A stretch of 6,024 nucleotides of DNA from the NCBI GenBank assembly GCA_002405485.1, contig DHLW01000155.1:1-6024 (forward strand). Direction: 5' to 3'. The position numbers and the translations under genes are program-made. The notes under the pieces are model-generated. The model did not search any database and was not told where the DNA came from. It was given only the letters and a program-made list of their open reading frames with translations. Numbering within the stretch: position 1 is the stretch's first letter; every line of letters begins with the position of its first letter. This DNA is from Phycisphaerales bacterium UBA4658. Lineage in GTDB: Bacteria > Planctomycetota > Phycisphaerae > Phycisphaerales > UBA1924. Shown here piece by piece: positions 3,697 through 6,024 of the stretch.

Positions 3697-5952
3697 CTAC
3701 TTGCTCATGTCCTGGCCGGCCGGATCCAGCATGCCAAGCTGCCACATGAAGAAGATCCGCGTGTCGGCGGCGTCGCGGATGCGGAGGTTCAGGGGCTTGC
3801 CCTGGCCGTGCCCGGAGTCACGATCGACCCAGAGCAGCACCGGCTTCTCGGCCGGGTCGCTGGCCGTCGCGGCCTGCACCGCCGCCGCCATCTTGCGGGC
3901 GTGCATGGGGTGGGTTCGGCTGTCGTTCTCACCGGCGGTGAAGAGCACGGCCGGGTACTTGGTTCCCTGCTTGATGTTCTGGTACGGGGAGTACTTGAGG
4001 AGCCACTGGAAGTGATCGGAGTTCTCCGCCGTGCCGTACTCCGGCACCCAATAGCGTGCCATGAGGAAGTCCTGGAAGCGGATCATGTCCAGCAGCGGGA
4101 CGGCGCAGACGATGGCGTTGAACAGGTCCGGACGCTGGGTGAGCATGGCGCCCATGAGCAGGCCGCCGTTGGATCCCCCGATGGCTCCGAGGTGCTTGGG
4201 GCTCGTGTACTTGTTGGCGATGAGGTACTCCCCCGCGGCGATGAAGTCATCGAAGCAGTTCTGCTTGTTGCCGAGCATCGCGGCCTCGTGCCATGGCTTG
4301 CCGAACTCCCCGCCGCCTCGGATGTTGGCAACGGCGTAGACGCCCCCGTCTTCCAGCCAGGGGAAGAGGGTCGCGCTGAACGAGGGCGTCATGGAGATGT
4401 TGAACCCGCCGTACCCGTAGAGGATGGTCGGGTTGTTCCCGTCGAGGGCGAGCCCCTTCTTGTGGATGATGAACATCGGGACCTTGGTCCCGTCCTTGCT
4501 CTGATAGAAGACCTGCTTGACCTCGACGATCGAGGGATCCACCGGAACGGCGGGCCGCTCCCAGACCACGGGCTCCTGATCGCCCCTGAGCAGGTCGGTC
4601 CGGAAGATCGTGGAGGGATAGTTGTAACTCGTGAACGTGACGAACGCCTCGGTGCGATCGGTGTCGACGCTGATGCCGGCGGTGCCGATCCCGGGGAGCT
4701 TCAGATCCCCAAGGGCCGCGCCGCTTCGGCTGAACAGGCGGATGCGCGACTGCGCGTTCTCCTCATAGTCGGCGGCGATGACGCCCTTGGCCAGGCCCGC
4801 CCCGGTGAGCACCGCGCTGGTGTTCTCGGGGATGACCTCGCGCCAGGCGCTCTCGGCCGGATTCTTGAGATTGACGGCGATGAGCCGGTTCTTGGGCGCG
4901 CCGTAGTCGGTGAGCATGTAGAACGTGTCGGCGTCGCCGTTGTCCGCCGTGCCGATCTGCCCGAAGAACTTGTTCGGTTCACCGACCTTGATCGGGATCT
5001 TCTCGAAGGTCCCGGCGATCTCGCCGCCCACGCGGCCGTCCTTCCACCACTTGGTGAGGTCGATGACCCACGCGTCGTTGGAGCTGGTGCTGGTCCAGTA
5101 GTACAGCACCATCCAGCGTCCGTCCTCGCTCACGGTTGCGCCCGGCCCCCAGGTGGTCGCGAGCTTCTCGTTCTCCTCGCGGGTGTACTGCCGAAAGAGC
5201 GTCACGTCGTGCCGCGGGTGCTGTCCGAGGCGGTGGAACATGATGCGGGCCGAGTACGGATCCTTCACGTCGGCGAGCCGCTCGTAGAAGATGCCGGAGT
5301 TGTCCGGCAGCCACTGGATGACCGACGCCTTGCCTTCCAGCTCGTCCGGCAGCCACTCGCCGGTGTCGACGTTCATGAAGTAGATCGTCGTGTTCTCGTC
5401 ACCGGCGCGGTACAGACTGAACGCCGCGAGCTTGCCGTCCTTGGACGGGGTGAACCCCCCCATGGCCGTCAGCCCGCTCGGATCCACCGCCGCCGGATCC
5501 AGCAGCACACGCGAGGTTCCATCGTGCCCCTCGCGCAGGTACACGATCGGCTGGTTCTGCTTGCCCTCGCGGCGGGTGTAGAAGTACCGGTTCCCGCGCA
5601 TCGACGGCGCGGACACCGACCCGATCTCCATGAGCGGACGGAGCCGCTCCTCGAGCGCCTTGCGCCCAGGGAGATTGTCCAGAATGGATCGCGTGTGGGC
5701 GTTCTGAGCGTCGGTCCAGGCGCCGACTTCGGCGTTGGCCTTGCCCATGTTCTTCGGGTCGGAGTTGTCCCCCTCAAGCCAGCGATAGTTGTCCACCAGC
5801 TCCACCCCGTGCAGCACTTCCTTGACGGGCCGGATGTCCGTCTTGGGCGGTCCGGAGGCCTCCGGTGCGGCGAGGGCCGAGCCCGCGGCGGCGGCACACA
5901 CCTGAGCAGTCATCGCGATCCACCTCCACGACCTTTGTGCGACAGTGAGCAT
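3697..5952 (-). CDS. Secreted prolyl oligopeptidase (peptidase family S9A)
   Basis: Serine peptidase that cuts short peptides after proline. With start 5952 it has 751 aa, the expected size of about 710 plus a signal peptide. Residues 1-28 form a signal sequence: n-region with RSWRW, hydrophobic IAMTAQVCAAAAGSALA, likely cleavage after ALA. The N-terminal family motif VDNYRWLEG (about 53-61) is followed by a seven-bladed beta-propeller (about 70-430), then the alpha/beta-hydrolase domain (about 470-740). Catalytic Ser594 lies in GGSNGGLL, Asp677 in AGENDSRTHP and His715 in RDSGHGQGKP. Arg679, which in S9A enzymes binds the substrate carboxyl side, and the oxyanion motif YGYGGFN are present. 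All key residues are intact. Start: ATG 5952 gives a proper positively charged n-region. ATG 5913 (738 aa) has a far better Shine-Dalgarno but leaves the signal without basic residues. The frame is open to the right edge, with a TTG at 5991. The gene ends in its own strong terminator and appears monocistronic within the window. Confidence 0.95.
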   Translation of the reverse strand: MLTVAQRSWRWIAMTAQVCAAAAGSALAAPEASGPPKTDIRPVKEVLHGVELVDNYRWLEGDNSDPKNMGKANAEVGAWTDAQNAHTRSILDNLPGRKALEERLRPLMEIGSVSAPSMRGNRYFYTRREGKQNQPIVYLREGHDGTSRVLLDPAAVDPSGLTAMGGFTPSKDGKLAAFSLYRAGDENTTIYFMNVDTGEWLPDELEGKASVIQWLPDNSGIFYERLADVKDPYSARIMFHRLGQHPRHDVTLFRQYTREENEKLATTWGPGATVSEDGRWMVLYYWTSTSSNDAWVIDLTKWWKDGRVGGEIAGTFEKIPIKVGEPNKFFGQIGTADNGDADTFYMLTDYGAPKNRLIAVNLKNPAESAWREVIPENTSAVLTGAGLAKGVIAADYEENAQSRIRLFSRSGAALGDLKLPGIGTAGISVDTDRTEAFVTFTSYNYPSTIFRTDLLRGDQEPVVWERPAVPVDPSIVEVKQVFYQSKDGTKVPMFIIHKKGLALDGNNPTILYGYGGFNISMTPSFSATLFPWLEDGGVYAVANIRGGGEFGKPWHEAAMLGNKQNCFDDFIAAGEYLIANKYTSPKHLGAIGGSNGGLLMGAMLTQRPDLFNAIVCAVPLLDMIRFQDFLMARYWVPEYGTAENSDHFQWLLKYSPYQNIKQGTKYPAVLFTAGENDSRTHPMHARKMAAAVQAATASDPAEKPVLLWVDRDSGHGQGKPLNLRIRDAADTRIFFMWQLGMLDPAGQDMSK
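5920..5927 (-). promoter_or_regulatory. Strong Shine-Dalgarno-like sequence ahead of ATG 5913
   Basis: On the minus strand GGAGGTGG lies with its GGAGG core 9 nt before ATG 5913, the best ribosome-binding match in the window. It argues for the shorter oligopeptidase start. Against that, the same bases encode the basic RSWRW segment, which makes a good signal-peptide n-region if translation begins at ATG 5952. A weaker GGAG also precedes ATG 5952 by about 10 nt. Confidence 0.4.
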
Positions 5953-5992
5953 GCCAAGGGTTCTCCAGTACACCCAGACCCACCCAGCCAAG

Positions 5993-6019
5993 GCGACGCG
6001 CGTGATCGAGCGACGCGCG
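5993..6019. repeat. 10-bp direct repeat upstream of the oligopeptidase gene
   Basis: GCGACGCGCG occurs at 5993-6002 and again at 6010-6019, a 17-bp period, in the last bases of the window and 41 bp upstream of ATG 5952. It could be a regulator site, or chance in CG-rich sequence. What lies to its right is not visible. Confidence 0.35.
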
Positions 6020-6024
6020 GCATC

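Noticed and set aside
6002..6024. Possible start of a divergent plus-strand gene (GTG at 6002)
   Set aside because: Only seven codons are visible, without a clear ribosome binding site, so it cannot be supported.
1..6024. Mobile element, CRISPR array, tRNA or rRNA
   Set aside because: No transposase or integrase motif, no regularly spaced repeats, and no tRNA cloverleaf or rRNA-like sequence was found on reading both strands.

Overview
The window is GC-rich, densely coding bacterial DNA with five genes that are complete here, plus the probable tail of a sixth at the left edge. I see no rRNA, tRNA, CRISPR array, transposase or phage gene. Several start codons have little or no Shine-Dalgarno sequence. 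The mix of a twin-arginine lipoprotein amidase, an orphan ANTAR response regulator, a secreted prolyl oligopeptidase and proteins I cannot name would fit a Planctomycetota (Phycisphaerae-like) chromosome. That placement is inferred from general character only; no gene here fixes the taxon.

Layout. Positions 1-75 (+) look like the C-terminus of an upstream gene. A C-rich tract follows at 88-112 (a G-quadruplex pattern on the minus strand), then a plus-strand gene for an exported, probably lipid-anchored N-acetylmuramoyl-L-alanine amidase ending at 1009. It converges on, and overlaps by 12 nt, a minus-strand two-gene unit: a PD-(D/E)XK nuclease-fold protein resembling the MmcB family (2684 to 1881), then a two-helix membrane protein of unknown function (1858 to 998). 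A 150-bp divergent intergenic region (2685-2834) is rich in short symmetric elements: a 12-bp palindrome, a 6-5-6 inverted repeat, a tandem 7-bp repeat and five GACTC/GAGTC copies. To its right, on the plus strand, lies a receiver-ANTAR response regulator (2835-3485). It converges on a large minus-strand gene for a secreted S9A prolyl oligopeptidase (5952 to 3697), which ends in a textbook intrinsic terminator (3618-3650).

How the genes work together. The amidase and the peptidase are both predicted to act outside the cytoplasm, on peptidoglycan and on proline-containing peptides respectively. The ANTAR protein is predicted to control transcripts by binding RNA after phosphorylation, but no kinase and no obvious target operon lie beside it. 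The part least explained by known biology is the nuclease-fold/membrane-protein pair, divergent from the ANTAR regulator across the repeat-rich intergenic region. No defence system, gene cluster or mobile element is evident, and most of the window is ordinary chromosomal gene content.
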